From assembly GCA_024225635.1 (NCBI GenBank), contig JAAEMK010000557.1:62001-126000 (forward strand): a stretch of DNA of 64,000 bases, read 5' to 3'. Within the stretch, counting starts at the first letter, position 1. Every line of letters begins with the position of its first letter. Both the position numbers and the translations under genes were made by a program. The stretch is from Desulfobacteraceae bacterium (lineage in GTDB: Bacteria > Desulfobacterota > Desulfobacteria > Desulfobacterales > Desulfobacteraceae). Under the pieces are notes generated by a model that was not told where the DNA came from, made no database searches, and worked only from the letters and a program-made list of their open reading frames with translations. Shown one piece after another: positions 45,231-53,322 of this stretch.

Positions 45231-45259
45231 TTGCACAGCCCGTAAAATGGGCTTACAAT
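45231..45259 (+). promoter_or_regulatory. Promoter of cheX with inverted repeat in the spacer
   Basis: TTGCAC (45231-45236), 17-bp spacer, TACAAT (45254-45259). The spacer contains AGCCC-N7-GGGCT, which could bind a regulator between the two boxes. The ATG is 22 nt after the -10. Confidence 0.6.
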
Positions 45260-45280
45260 GCATGAAACAAAGGAGTTGAT

Positions 45281-45739
45281 ATGGACGCAGCAATGGTAAA
45301 TCCGTTTATTGAAGGAACCCTGTATATACTTGATACCACGGCCTCTGTGAAGGTCCGGCCCGGTTCTCCTTATGTGAAAAGGGATTCACGGGCCAGGGGG
45401 GATATCTCGGGAACCCTCTCAATCACAGGAGACCTCACCGGCTCGGCCTCTGTGAGTTTTACTGAAAAGAGCATACTCGGGATCGTATCCGCCATGTTCG
45501 GTGAGGAGATGACGGATATGGATGAAGAGATCAACGATGCCGTGGGCGAGATCAGCAATATGATATCGGGCCACGTGACAACCAAGATGACCGAGATGGG
45601 AAAGACCGTCCGGGTGAAGCTGAACGAAGTGAGGACCGGTAAGGATCACACCGTTGACCATGTTGAAGGGGGGACGGTGCTTGCCCTTCCCTTCGCGACC
45701 ACAAAGGGAACCATGGTTATCGAGGTGTGCTACGCATAA
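45281..45739 (+). CDS. cheX: CheX-family CheY phosphatase
   Basis: 152 residues of the CheC/CheX family. The conserved E-x2-N dephosphorylation motif is present once (GEISNMISG, about residues 89-97), as in CheX. The start DAAMVNPFIEGTLYILDTTASVKV and the end LALPFATTKGTMVIEVCY are typical. It would remove phosphate from CheY-like regulators. No other che gene is adjacent. Confidence 0.9.
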   Translation: MDAAMVNPFIEGTLYILDTTASVKVRPGSPYVKRDSRARGDISGTLSITGDLTGSASVSFTEKSILGIVSAMFGEEMTDMDEEINDAVGEISNMISGHVTTKMTEMGKTVRVKLNEVRTGKDHTVDHVEGGTVLALPFATTKGTMVIEVCYA

Positions 45740-45773
45740 TGTGAGTAAACGCTGTCCTGTCTTGCCGCCGGCT

Positions 45774-46550
45774 TTATAAAATTCCGAGGTACCAGCGGAT
45801 CAGGGCGTTCCCGAAAAAAACGTAGAGAACGGCTGCTGCTGAGAGGAAGGGGCCGAAGGGTATTCTCAGTTTGATATTCACAAGCCTTGTGAGCGCCATG
45901 ATTACAATTCCTCCCACTGTTCCGAGAAGCGAGCCGACAAACAGGGTAAAGAAGACGCCCTTCCAACCCACTGCCCCGCCTATCATGGCAAGCAGCTTGA
46001 TGTCGCCCCCTCCCATGCCCTCCTCTTTCCTGAGCATGTAGTAAGTAAGCGCGACCATGTAGAGGGTGCCTCCCCCGGCCAGGATTCCGATCACCGTGTC
46101 CATGAACCGGGTTTCCGGGACAAACCATGCCGCCGACGCAAATACCACAATGCCGGGAAGGGAGATGGTGTCCGGGATGATCTGGTGATCGATGTCGATA
46201 AAGGAGATAACCACAAGGGTGGCGGTAAAGGCGAACCAGAAGAGGGTTGTCACGGTCAGGCCGAATTTCAGCACCAGGGCCAGGGCCAGAAAGCCGGTCA
46301 GGGCTTCCACCGCGGGGTAGCGAAGCGAGATGGGGGTCCGGCAGAACCTGCACGCTCCCCTGAGCAGGATATAGCTGAGAATGGGGATGTTCAGGTAAAA
46401 GGGCAGGGCCTTTTTGCAGTTGGGGCATGCGGAACCCGGGTAGATGATGGATCTGTGAAGCGGGATTCTGTATATGCAGACATTTAAAAAACTACCGATG
46501 CAGGCGCCTGTAAAAAAGACGATCAGGCATAAATTTATGGGGATGGACAT
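45774..46550 (-). CDS. pilD: Type IV prepilin peptidase / N-methyltransferase (A24 family)
   Basis: 258 residues, polytopic. GACIGSFLNVCIYRIPLHRS, two CxxC pairs (CPNC, CRFC) of the cytoplasmic methyltransferase domain, and the two catalytic Asp motifs DIDHQIIPD and GGGDIKL. Cleaves and methylates type IV pilins or type II secretion pseudopilins. Single gene with its own promoter; no pil genes are adjacent. Confidence 0.95.
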   Translation of the reverse strand: MSIPINLCLIVFFTGACIGSFLNVCIYRIPLHRSIIYPGSACPNCKKALPFYLNIPILSYILLRGACRFCRTPISLRYPAVEALTGFLALALVLKFGLTVTTLFWFAFTATLVVISFIDIDHQIIPDTISLPGIVVFASAAWFVPETRFMDTVIGILAGGGTLYMVALTYYMLRKEEGMGGGDIKLLAMIGGAVGWKGVFFTLFVGSLLGTVGGIVIMALTRLVNIKLRIPFGPFLSAAAVLYVFFGNALIRWYLGIL

Positions 46551-46579
46551 TTTTTTCTCCTTGTCAGGTCATTTCCCTT

Positions 46580-46608
46580 TTCATAGTTTTTTCCGGGGTT
46601 GAAGTCAA
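46580..46608 (-). promoter_or_regulatory. Promoter of pilD
   Basis: Minus strand: TTGACT (46603-46608), 17-bp spacer, TATGAA (46580-46585), 30 nt before the ATG. Confidence 0.5.
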
Positions 46609-46720
46609 GTCGGGGGACGAGAAGTTTTTAGATAAAAAAAGCGGAAGTGACATTGTAAACCGGGAAAAATGATTTATTGTAAGTGTCAACGTAATCAAAG
46701 AGTAACTAAAAGGAGTTCAA

Positions 46721-49231
46721 ATGGCAGAGACCGATATGGATGACCTTATCGAAATAATAGAGAAAGAGGGGAATCTCAAGGATATTCCCACGACACTTCC
46801 CATGATGCCTGTCAGGGATGTCGTTATTTTTACGGACATGCTTCTGCCTTTGTTTGTGGGCCGGGATAAATCCATTAAGGCCGTTGAAGAGTCGCTGAGC
46901 ACTGATCGTTATCTTTTTCTTTCCGCACAAAAGGATTCGGAGGTCGAGAATCCCAAAGCCGATGATGTGTATGAGATGGGCACGGTGGGACGGATTCAGA
47001 AGATGCTCAAGCTGCCCGACGGCCGGATAAAGGCCCTTGTGCAAGGGATCTCCAAGGCCAGAATTGTCCGTTATGTGAAAAAGCGGTCCTGGTTTCAGGT
47101 GGAAATCGAGCTGGTGAAGGATGTCGAGCTTGACGAGGTCTCCATCGAGACCGAGGCGCTCATGAGAAATGTCCGGGAGAGCAGTGAGAAGATTCTGGCG
47201 TTGCGGGGCGAGCTTTCCGGAGATGTTGGATTGCTCCTGGAGCATATCGAATCCCCGGGTAAGCTTGCGGATCTTGTAGCCTCCAATCTTAGGCTCAAGG
47301 TGGAGGATGCCCAGGTGCTGCTGGAAACCTCGGATCCTGAAAAGCGGTTGGCCAGGATCAACGATCTTCTTGCCCGTGAGCTTGAACTCTCCACGGTTCA
47401 GGCCCGTATCCAGACCGATGTAAAGGATGAAATTTCCAAGAGCCAGCGGGACTATTTCCTTCGGGAGCAGGTAAAAGCCATCCACAGGGAGCTTGGGGAC
47501 ACGGATGACAAGTTTGCCGAAATAGAGGAGCTCAAGGCCAAGATAAAAAAGGCGAAGATGCCGGAAAAAGCCGAAACGGAGACCTTCAAGCAGCTCAGGC
47601 GGCTGGAGCAGATGCATTCGGACTCTTCGGAGGCTTCCATCATCAGGACCTACCTCGACTGCATTGTTGAGCTGCCGTGGAAGCGGTCCACAAAGGATTT
47701 CCTGGACATTGAAAAATCGGCCGCGCTTCTTGATAAGAACCACTACGGCCTTGATAAGGTCAAGGAGCGGATTCTCGAGTACCTGAGTGTCAGAAAGCTC
47801 AATCCGGGATTGAAGGGACAGATAATCTGCTTTGCAGGACCTCCGGGTGTCGGTAAGACCTCCCTGGGTCAGGCCATTGCCAAGGCCATGAAGCGCAAGT
47901 TCGTCCGGATTTCCCTTGGCGGCATCAGGGATGAGGCTGAGATAAGGGGACACCGCCGTACCTATATCGGCGCCATGCCCGGCCGGATTTTACAGGGGCT
48001 GCGCCAGTGCGAGACAAACAACCCCGTGTTCATGCTCGACGAGATCGACAAGCTCGGCAGCGACTTCCGGGGCGATCCCTCATCAGCCCTTCTCGAGGCC
48101 CTGGACCCGGAGCAGAACGATGAGTTCAGCGATCACTACCTCAACATGCCCTTTGATTTGTCAAAGGTGCTGTTCATCCTCACCGCCAACATGACCGACA
48201 CCATTCCTTCCGCCCTTCTGGACAGGATGGAGGTCATACGGATTCCCGGTTATACCCGGGAGGAGAAGCTGACCATTGCCCAGGACCATCTTTTCCCGCG
48301 GCAGCTGAAGGAGAACGGACTTGGCCGGCGTCACATCACCATCAGTTCCGGGGCCCTTGAGTCCGTGATATCCGAGTATACCCTCGAGGCGGGGCTCAGG
48401 GAACTTGAACGGAAGCTTGGGTCCATCTGCCGAAAGATTGCAAGGAAGATCGCAGAGGGAAAGAAGGGTAAATACGGCATCAAAAAGCAGAGCCTCACCT
48501 CCTATCTCGGGCCACCGAAATTCCTTCCCGAGCTTGACCAGGAGGAGAGCCAGGCAGGTCTTGTGACCGGTCTTGCCTGGACCGAGGTCGGCGGAGAGCC
48601 CCTTTATATTGAGGTGGCCCTGTGCCATGGCAAGGGCGACCTTTCGGTGACGGGCCAGATCGGGGATGTGATGCAGGAGTCTGCAAGGGCGGCCCTGACC
48701 TATACCAAGGCGAATATGGAGCAGTTCGGCATTAATAAGGAGGCGTTTGAGGAAAAGGATATTCACATCCATGTGCCCGCCGGCGCCATACCAAAGGATG
48801 GTCCTTCCGCCGGTATTGCCATGGCAACGGCCCTGATTTCGGCATTTACCGGGAAAGTGGTCAGTAACCAGGTCGCCATGACCGGTGAGATCTCCCTGAG
48901 GGGAAGGGTGCTTCCCATCGGAGGGCTTAAAGAGAAGGCCCTGGGGGCGTTGCGGGTCGGGATTAAAAAGATCATCATTCCTGAAAAAAACAGGAAGGAT
49001 CTTTATGATATGCCGAAGAGCGTCAAGAAGAAGATCGAGTTTACCTGTGTGAAGGAGCTCGACCAGGTGCTTGAAATCGCCTTTGAGCCCGAGAGCAAGC
49101 CGGCTGCCGGGAAGAAATCTGCTGCCGGGAAGAAATCTGCTGCCGGGAAGAAATCTGCTGCCGGGAAAAAAACTGCTGCCGGGAAAAAAACTGTTGCCGG
49201 CAAAAAAACTGCGTCCGGGAAGAAATCATGA
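46721..49231 (+). CDS. lon: Lon protease with a Lys-rich repeat tail
   Basis: 836-residue ATP-dependent serine protease. LAN substrate domain (LPMMPVRDVVIFTDMLLPLFVGR), Walker A CFAGPPGVGKTSLG, Walker B PVFMLDEIDKLG, and the Ser-Lys dyad region PKDGPSAGIAMATAL with KEKALGALRVGIKKIIIPEKN. The family normally ends soon after; here seven copies of [AV][AS]GKK[ST] add 42 residues and about 14 lysines. AAAGGAG precedes the ATG. TsaB overlaps its end by 4 bp. Confidence 0.96.
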   Translation: MAETDMDDLIEIIEKEGNLKDIPTTLPMMPVRDVVIFTDMLLPLFVGRDKSIKAVEESLSTDRYLFLSAQKDSEVENPKADDVYEMGTVGRIQKMLKLPDGRIKALVQGISKARIVRYVKKRSWFQVEIELVKDVELDEVSIETEALMRNVRESSEKILALRGELSGDVGLLLEHIESPGKLADLVASNLRLKVEDAQVLLETSDPEKRLARINDLLARELELSTVQARIQTDVKDEISKSQRDYFLREQVKAIHRELGDTDDKFAEIEELKAKIKKAKMPEKAETETFKQLRRLEQMHSDSSEASIIRTYLDCIVELPWKRSTKDFLDIEKSAALLDKNHYGLDKVKERILEYLSVRKLNPGLKGQIICFAGPPGVGKTSLGQAIAKAMKRKFVRISLGGIRDEAEIRGHRRTYIGAMPGRILQGLRQCETNNPVFMLDEIDKLGSDFRGDPSSALLEALDPEQNDEFSDHYLNMPFDLSKVLFILTANMTDTIPSALLDRMEVIRIPGYTREEKLTIAQDHLFPRQLKENGLGRRHITISSGALESVISEYTLEAGLRELERKLGSICRKIARKIAEGKKGKYGIKKQSLTSYLGPPKFLPELDQEESQAGLVTGLAWTEVGGEPLYIEVALCHGKGDLSVTGQIGDVMQESARAALTYTKANMEQFGINKEAFEEKDIHIHVPAGAIPKDGPSAGIAMATALISAFTGKVVSNQVAMTGEISLRGRVLPIGGLKEKALGALRVGIKKIIIPEKNRKDLYDMPKSVKKKIEFTCVKELDQVLEIAFEPESKPAAGKKSAAGKKSAAGKKSAAGKKTAAGKKTVAGKKTASGKKS
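49103..49228 (+). repeat. Seven 18-bp tandem repeats at the 3' end of lon
   Basis: Seven in-frame 18-bp units encode AAGKKS x3, AAGKKT x2, VAGKKT and ASGKKS. Several adjacent units are identical at DNA level (GCTGCCGGGAAGAAATCT), indicating recent slippage or duplication. Confidence 0.9.
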
Positions 49232-49929
49232 AGATAATTGCCGTCAATACCGCTGAGACAAGCGCAAGTGTCGCCCTTGTCGAAGATGGGATGCCTGTTT
49301 GTGAAGAGTTCTTCTCAAGCAGGATCACCCATTCCAGGGTTTTGATGGAGATGGTGGAGCAGATGCTCAGGAACCGGGCCCGGATTTCCGTGGCCGAGGT
49401 GGACGGGTTTGTTGCCGCAAGGGGGCCCGGCAGTTTTACCGGGCTTCGCATCGGCATCAGTGTCGTGAAAGGGCTTGCCTATGCCGCCTCAAAGCCGGTT
49501 GCCGGTATCTCCAGCCTTGACGGAATCGCCTGGCAGATGGCCTGGTCCGGGAGGCCCGTTATTGCGATGATGGATGCAAAAAGGGGCGAGGTTTATTGTG
49601 CCCGCTATCTGTTTGCCAATGGAGAATTGGTTGAGAAGACAGACGAACTGTGCGCCACTCCGGAAAAGGCGGTGGCGCTGGCCGGCGGGCCGGCGCTGTT
49701 TGCGGGCTCGGGCGCCCTGGTCTACAGGGAGCTTATCGAGGAGCTGGGCAAAGGCGGTGCCGGTTTCGTGCCCGGATTCCAGAACCAGGTGAGGGCAGCT
49801 GCCCTGGCCCACGCCCTGTTCCAGGATACGGGGCTGTTGTCCGATGACCCGGCGTCGATTCTGCCCGTCTATATTCGGCGGTCGGATGCTGAGATTAACT
49901 ATGAGAAACATCCGGACCGCTTTAGTTGA
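49228..49929 (+). CDS. tsaB: TsaB, tRNA threonylcarbamoyladenosine synthesis protein
   Basis: 233-residue ASKHA protein that forms a complex with TsaD and TsaE for t6A37 of tRNA. It starts MKIIAVNTAETSASVALVEDG and has GPGSFTGLRIGISVVKGLAYA and DAKRGEVYCARY. It lacks the metal-binding His of TsaD. ATGA overlap with lon. Confidence 0.93.
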   Translation: MKIIAVNTAETSASVALVEDGMPVCEEFFSSRITHSRVLMEMVEQMLRNRARISVAEVDGFVAARGPGSFTGLRIGISVVKGLAYAASKPVAGISSLDGIAWQMAWSGRPVIAMMDAKRGEVYCARYLFANGELVEKTDELCATPEKAVALAGGPALFAGSGALVYRELIEELGKGGAGFVPGFQNQVRAAALAHALFQDTGLLSDDPASILPVYIRRSDAEINYEKHPDRFS

Positions 49930-49961
49930 CAAGGTGGTTACTCTCTGATAATTGTAAGGGA

Positions 49962-50633
49962 ATGAAGAACTTGAATGATCTAAAGTGGCCTGCAAAAGCG
50001 GATTTTCCTTTTGCAAGGCCTGGTTTTGTTTATATCGGTGCGGCCTGGTTGGTGACAGGGCTGCTTTTTCTTGTGGGATGGACTGTTTTGGGTGTCCTGT
50101 CCGCCTGCGTGGCCACGTTTGTCTGCTGGTTCTTCAGGGATCCCGACAGGGTCATTCCCCGGGATGAGGGGGCGCTTGTCTCCCCGGCCGACGGACGGGT
50201 GGTTGTTGCGGAGAGGGTGGAAACCAATGATTATGTCGAAGGACCGTGTTATCAGGTGAGCATCTTCATGAACGTGTTCAATGTTCATGTGAACCGGGTT
50301 CCCTTCACCGGTGTTGTTGAGCGGGCACAATATTTTCCGGGTAAGTTCTTCAACGCGTCCCTTGACAAGGCGTCAAAGGACAACGAGAGGAATGCCCTGG
50401 TGATCAGAACGGAAGCGGGCAAGCTTTACGGAGTGGTTCAGATCGCAGGCCTTATTGCACGAAGGATCGTGTGCAAGGTGAAAGAGGGCGAGGACCTGAC
50501 CCGGGGCAACCGTTACGGAATGATCTGCTTCGGCTCCCGCCTTGATCTTTATCTTCCCGAAGATACCGCTATTGCCGTTAAAGTGGGCGAAAAGGTGAGC
50601 GCCGGGTCTTCCATTGTCGGATACCTGAAGTAA
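49962..50633 (+). CDS. psd: Phosphatidylserine decarboxylase (short form)
   Basis: 223 residues, PSD-related short type. N-terminal membrane segments (about 22-58), FRDPDRVIPRDEGALVSPADGRVV, FMNVFNVHVNRVPFTG, and the self-cleavage site SAGSSIVGYLK near the C-terminus, which makes the pyruvoyl group. Converts phosphatidylserine to phosphatidylethanolamine. The ATG at 49962 is used; an upstream TTG frame extension to 49926 is less typical. A pssA remnant follows directly. Confidence 0.93.
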   Translation: MKNLNDLKWPAKADFPFARPGFVYIGAAWLVTGLLFLVGWTVLGVLSACVATFVCWFFRDPDRVIPRDEGALVSPADGRVVVAERVETNDYVEGPCYQVSIFMNVFNVHVNRVPFTGVVERAQYFPGKFFNASLDKASKDNERNALVIRTEAGKLYGVVQIAGLIARRIVCKVKEGEDLTRGNRYGMICFGSRLDLYLPEDTAIAVKVGEKVSAGSSIVGYLK

Positions 50634-50654
50634 AATGCAGGGCTCTTTAAATCC

Positions 50655-50822
50655 ATGAAATTCAACCGGCTGGTCGCCCTTGTCCTGATTCTGGTGGCCC
50701 TGGCCTGCGAACCCTGCATCTCATTGTTTGCCGTCATCCTTACCTATGTTGTTTCAGGCCCCGCCCTGTTCCTCTTCGGCCTTTCCCACCAGAGGGAGGA
50801 CGAGGAGACCGAGATCGGCTGA
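50655..50822 (+). pseudogene. C-terminal remnant of phosphatidylserine synthase (pssA)
   Basis: Fifty-five residues with two hydrophobic stretches (LVALVLILVALACEP, SLFAVILTYVVSGPALFLFGL), matching by eye the last helices of CDP-diacylglycerol-serine O-phosphatidyltransferase, including the Y-x-x-SGP turn. The catalytic CDP-alcohol motif and all earlier helices are missing. Upstream in this frame the psd stop is met within eight codons, so no longer gene is possible. pssA normally follows psd, so this looks like an operon gene that lost its 5' part. A small membrane protein is the alternative. Confidence 0.6.
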
Positions 50823-50867
50823 CGGCTCGGGTTTCACGGTTTCCGAAAGCCGCAGCCGCAAAAAAAA

Positions 50868-50895
50868 ACGGCCGGATCAATAATCCTCCGGCCGT
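50868..50895 (+). terminator. Terminator-like hairpin after psd
   Basis: A 9-bp stem ACGGCCGGA (50868-50876) / TCCGGCCGT (50887-50895), A-rich before and weakly T-rich after. Confidence 0.6.
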
Positions 50896-50923
50896 CATTT
50901 ACTTGTAAATAGTCTGTTCAATT

Positions 50924-50938
50924 TTGGGCCGGGCCCAA
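50924..50938. promoter_or_regulatory. Palindrome TTGGGCC-G-GGCCCAA upstream of greA
   Basis: A 7-bp perfect dyad with a single central base, 44 bp before the greA start. It could be an operator; no matching promoter is clear. Confidence 0.35.
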
Positions 50939-50981
50939 TTTGAGCAGTTTTAATTTTTATACCATATGGAGAGAAACAATT

Positions 50982-51449
50982 TTGGATCAGATACCAATTA
51001 CAACAGAAGGGTATGAAGCTCTCAAGGAAGAGCTCCATAGACTGAAAACCATTGAACGACCTGAAAACATCAAGGCCATTGAGGTGGCGCGGTCCCATGG
51101 CGACCTTTCGGAGAATGCCGAGTTTGACGCGGCAAAGGACAGGCAGTCCTTTATCGAGGGGAGAATAGGGGAGATTGGGTACAAGATTGCCAGTGCAAAA
51201 GTGATCGATCCCGACTCCGTTCCCAAGGATTGTGTCCGTTTTGCCTCTAAAGTTCTTATCGAGAACCTTGACTCTGAGGAAGAGGTGGAATATATGATAG
51301 TGGGACAGGAGGAATCGGATATCGGTAAGGGAAAGATTTCGGTATCCTCTCCACTTGGCAGGGCCCTGATCGGGAAGAAGCCCGGAGACGAGGTTGTACT
51401 CCAGGCTCCCGGCGGCAAGAGAAACTATGAGATCGTTGAAATAATTTAG
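50982..51449 (+). CDS. greA: Transcription elongation factor GreA
   Basis: 155 residues, the usual length. N-terminal coiled coil begins MDQIPITTEGYEALKEELHRLKTIERPENIKAIEVARSHGDLSENAEFDAAKDRQ (tip DLSENAEFD), then the FKBP-like C-domain ending KRNYEIVEII. It rescues backtracked RNA polymerase by cleaving the transcript. Start TTG with GGAGA about 9 nt upstream; the frame extends further upstream but without family similarity. Confidence 0.95.
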   Translation: MDQIPITTEGYEALKEELHRLKTIERPENIKAIEVARSHGDLSENAEFDAAKDRQSFIEGRIGEIGYKIASAKVIDPDSVPKDCVRFASKVLIENLDSEEEVEYMIVGQEESDIGKGKISVSSPLGRALIGKKPGDEVVLQAPGGKRNYEIVEII

Positions 51450-51486
51450 ATTTAGGACGGTCTTTCATCTATAAGGGAGGTTTATT

Positions 51487-51696
51487 TTGGCAAGAGTAAC
51501 CATAGAAGATTGTTTGAAGAATGTGCCCAGCCGTTTTGCCATTGTGCATATGGCTGCCCAGCGGGTGAGGCAGGTCCGGGAGGGCGCTGACTTCCTGGTT
51601 AAGTCCTCGAAAAACGAGGATGTCGTTACGGCTTTGAGGGAGATAGCAGCCAACCGGGTGCTACTCAAGGATAAGCCTGCTCAGGACGAGGATTAG
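51487..51696 (+). CDS. rpoZ: RNA polymerase omega subunit
   Basis: 69 residues. MARVTIEDCLKNVPSRFAIVHMAAQRVRQV and the later NEDVVTALREIAANRV are typical of omega. Start TTG, 7-8 nt after GGGAGG. Lies 37 bp after greA. Confidence 0.92.
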   Translation: MARVTIEDCLKNVPSRFAIVHMAAQRVRQVREGADFLVKSSKNEDVVTALREIAANRVLLKDKPAQDED

Positions 51697-51717
51697 GTTC
51701 GTCGGAGGGATGGGGGT

Positions 51718-52452
51718 TTGAAGCAAGCAGCCTATAAACGCGTCAACCGCGCCATGGGAAAGGCCATGAACGACTACGGCATGATATCCCCGGGGGAGAA
51801 GATCCTTGTGGGGGTCTCCGGAGGCGTGGACAGCTTGATCCTGCTGAGGCTGCTGTTTGACTTGCAAAAAAGGGCGCCCCTGGAATTTGATCTTCTGCCG
51901 GTCTATGTGGACCCCGGATTTGACTCAGGATTTGCAGGTGACCTTGAAGCCTGGGTCGGTGAACACTACGGCGGAATTCTCATTGATCCCACCGACCACG
52001 GAATCGTTGCCCACAGCGGGGAGAACAGGGAGAATCCCTGTTTTTTATGCTCCCGCCTTAGAAGAAAACGGCTCTTTGAGATTGCGACGGAGCAGGGGTG
52101 CTCGAAAATAGCCCTTGGCCATCATAAGGATGATCTCATCGAGACCCTGTTAATTAACATGTTTTTTGCCGGAAGCATTGGGACCATGAAGCCCTGTCAG
52201 TCGTTTTTTGACGGCGAGATAGAGATCATCAGGCCCCTTTCCTATGTTGAAAAGCGCGACATTGTATCATTGTCCAGGTTGTTGAAGTTCCCGACGTTCG
52301 AGAATCCTTGTCCAAGCGACGGTTCCACAAAACGGGATACTGTCAAACGGGTACTTGAGGAGTTATATAAAGAGAACAGTCACATAAAGGGAAACATATT
52401 CAGATCCATGGGCCGGGTAAAAACCGATTATCTTTTAAAGCAGACATTATGA
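51718..52452 (+). CDS. TtcA-like tRNA 2-thiolation protein
   Basis: 244-residue PP-loop ATPase: SGGVDSL (residues 35-41), HHKDDLIETLLIN, and CFLCSRLRRKRLFE with the CxxC that binds the Fe-S cluster in TtcA. TtcA puts sulfur on cytidine 32 of tRNA. Start TTG after GGAGGGATGGGGG. Overlaps folE2 by 4 bp. Confidence 0.83.
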   Translation: MKQAAYKRVNRAMGKAMNDYGMISPGEKILVGVSGGVDSLILLRLLFDLQKRAPLEFDLLPVYVDPGFDSGFAGDLEAWVGEHYGGILIDPTDHGIVAHSGENRENPCFLCSRLRRKRLFEIATEQGCSKIALGHHKDDLIETLLINMFFAGSIGTMKPCQSFFDGEIEIIRPLSYVEKRDIVSLSRLLKFPTFENPCPSDGSTKRDTVKRVLEELYKENSHIKGNIFRSMGRVKTDYLLKQTL

Positions 52453-53228
52453 TTGATATCCAGCAGCAGCGTGACTACCGGAATATTCCAATTGACAAGG
52501 TGGGAATCAAGGGGCTTCGATATCCCATAAAGGTAATGGACAAGTGCAAAGGGGTGCAATCCACCATCGCCACCATCGGTATGTTTGTGGACCTGCCCCA
52601 CCAGTGCAAGGGTACCCACATGAGCCGGTTTGTGGAGATGCTTCACCTGTTCCGGGCCCAGGTTTCCCTGGAGGCCCTTACCAACATTCTCGAGGATATG
52701 AAGAAAACACTTGGCGCCCAGAGTTCCCATATCGAGATCACATTTCCCTATTTTATTGAAAAGGCAGCCCCTGTTACCGGCCATAAGGGGTTGATGGACT
52801 ACACCTGTTCCATCCTCGGCTCCTCGGACGCGGACAATAAACGTGACCTGGTGCTCCAGGTGGCTGTTCCCATCACCTCGGTCTGCCCCTGCTCCAAGGA
52901 GATCAGCAAGTACGGGGCCCACAACCAGCGGGGGGAGGTCCTGGTCAGCACCCGGTTCAAGCGGCTGATCTGGATCGAAGACATGATCGAACTTGTGGAG
53001 TCCTGCGCCTCCTGTGATGTATACTCCGTGCTCAAGCGGGAGGATGAAAAGTGCGTAACCGAACGCGGGTATGAAAATCCCAAATTTGTGGAGGATGTGG
53101 TCAGGGATGTCGCCCAGATTCTCAAAAAGGATGAGAACATCACCTGGTTCTCCGTGAGCGCCGAAAATTTCGAGTCCATCCACAACCACAGCGCCTACGC
53201 CTACATCGAAAACGGCGCCAAGCCCTAA
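52449..53228 (+). CDS. folE2: GTP cyclohydrolase FolE2 (type IB)
   Basis: 259 residues; makes 7,8-dihydroneopterin triphosphate from GTP for folate, or for queuosine-type pathways. GVKGLRYPI-type start (VGIKGLRYPIKV), FVDLPHQCKGTHMSRFVE, VPITSVCPCSKEISKYGAHNQRG with the metal-binding Cys, and ENFESIHNHSAYAYIE with catalytic Glu/His. The IB form works without zinc, useful under metal limitation. It ties to the folate-based C1 pathway elsewhere in the window. Followed by a strong terminator. Confidence 0.94.
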   Translation: MIDIQQQRDYRNIPIDKVGIKGLRYPIKVMDKCKGVQSTIATIGMFVDLPHQCKGTHMSRFVEMLHLFRAQVSLEALTNILEDMKKTLGAQSSHIEITFPYFIEKAAPVTGHKGLMDYTCSILGSSDADNKRDLVLQVAVPITSVCPCSKEISKYGAHNQRGEVLVSTRFKRLIWIEDMIELVESCASCDVYSVLKREDEKCVTERGYENPKFVEDVVRDVAQILKKDENITWFSVSAENFESIHNHSAYAYIENGAKP

Positions 53229-53254
53229 GGGGCCGTGACCTTCAGCTATTTTTG

Positions 53255-53305
53255 GGCCGGTTCACCTTTGATTGTTTAAATCAAAGGTGAACCGGCCTTT
53301 TTTTT
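53255..53305 (+). terminator. Strong intrinsic terminator after folE2
   Basis: A perfect 19-bp stem, 53255-53273 with 53279-53297, loop of 5 nt, followed by eight T residues. Confidence 0.93.
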
Positions 53306-53322
53306 ATCCTTGCTTTCTTGCC

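Larger units (their letters stand above)
44976..45280. other. 305-bp divergent region between hup and cheX
   Basis: AT-rich. Holds the hup promoter on the minus strand (45013-45041) and the cheX promoter on the plus strand (45231-45259). No ORF or RNA gene recognised between them. Confidence 0.6.

Noticed and set aside
49103-49228. Regular 18-bp repeats as a CRISPR array
   Set aside because: Units are contiguous without spacers and in frame with lon.
53255-53305. Shared bidirectional terminator for folE2 and dacB
   Set aside because: On the minus strand the stem is followed by CCCAAAAA, not T residues, so it serves only the plus strand.
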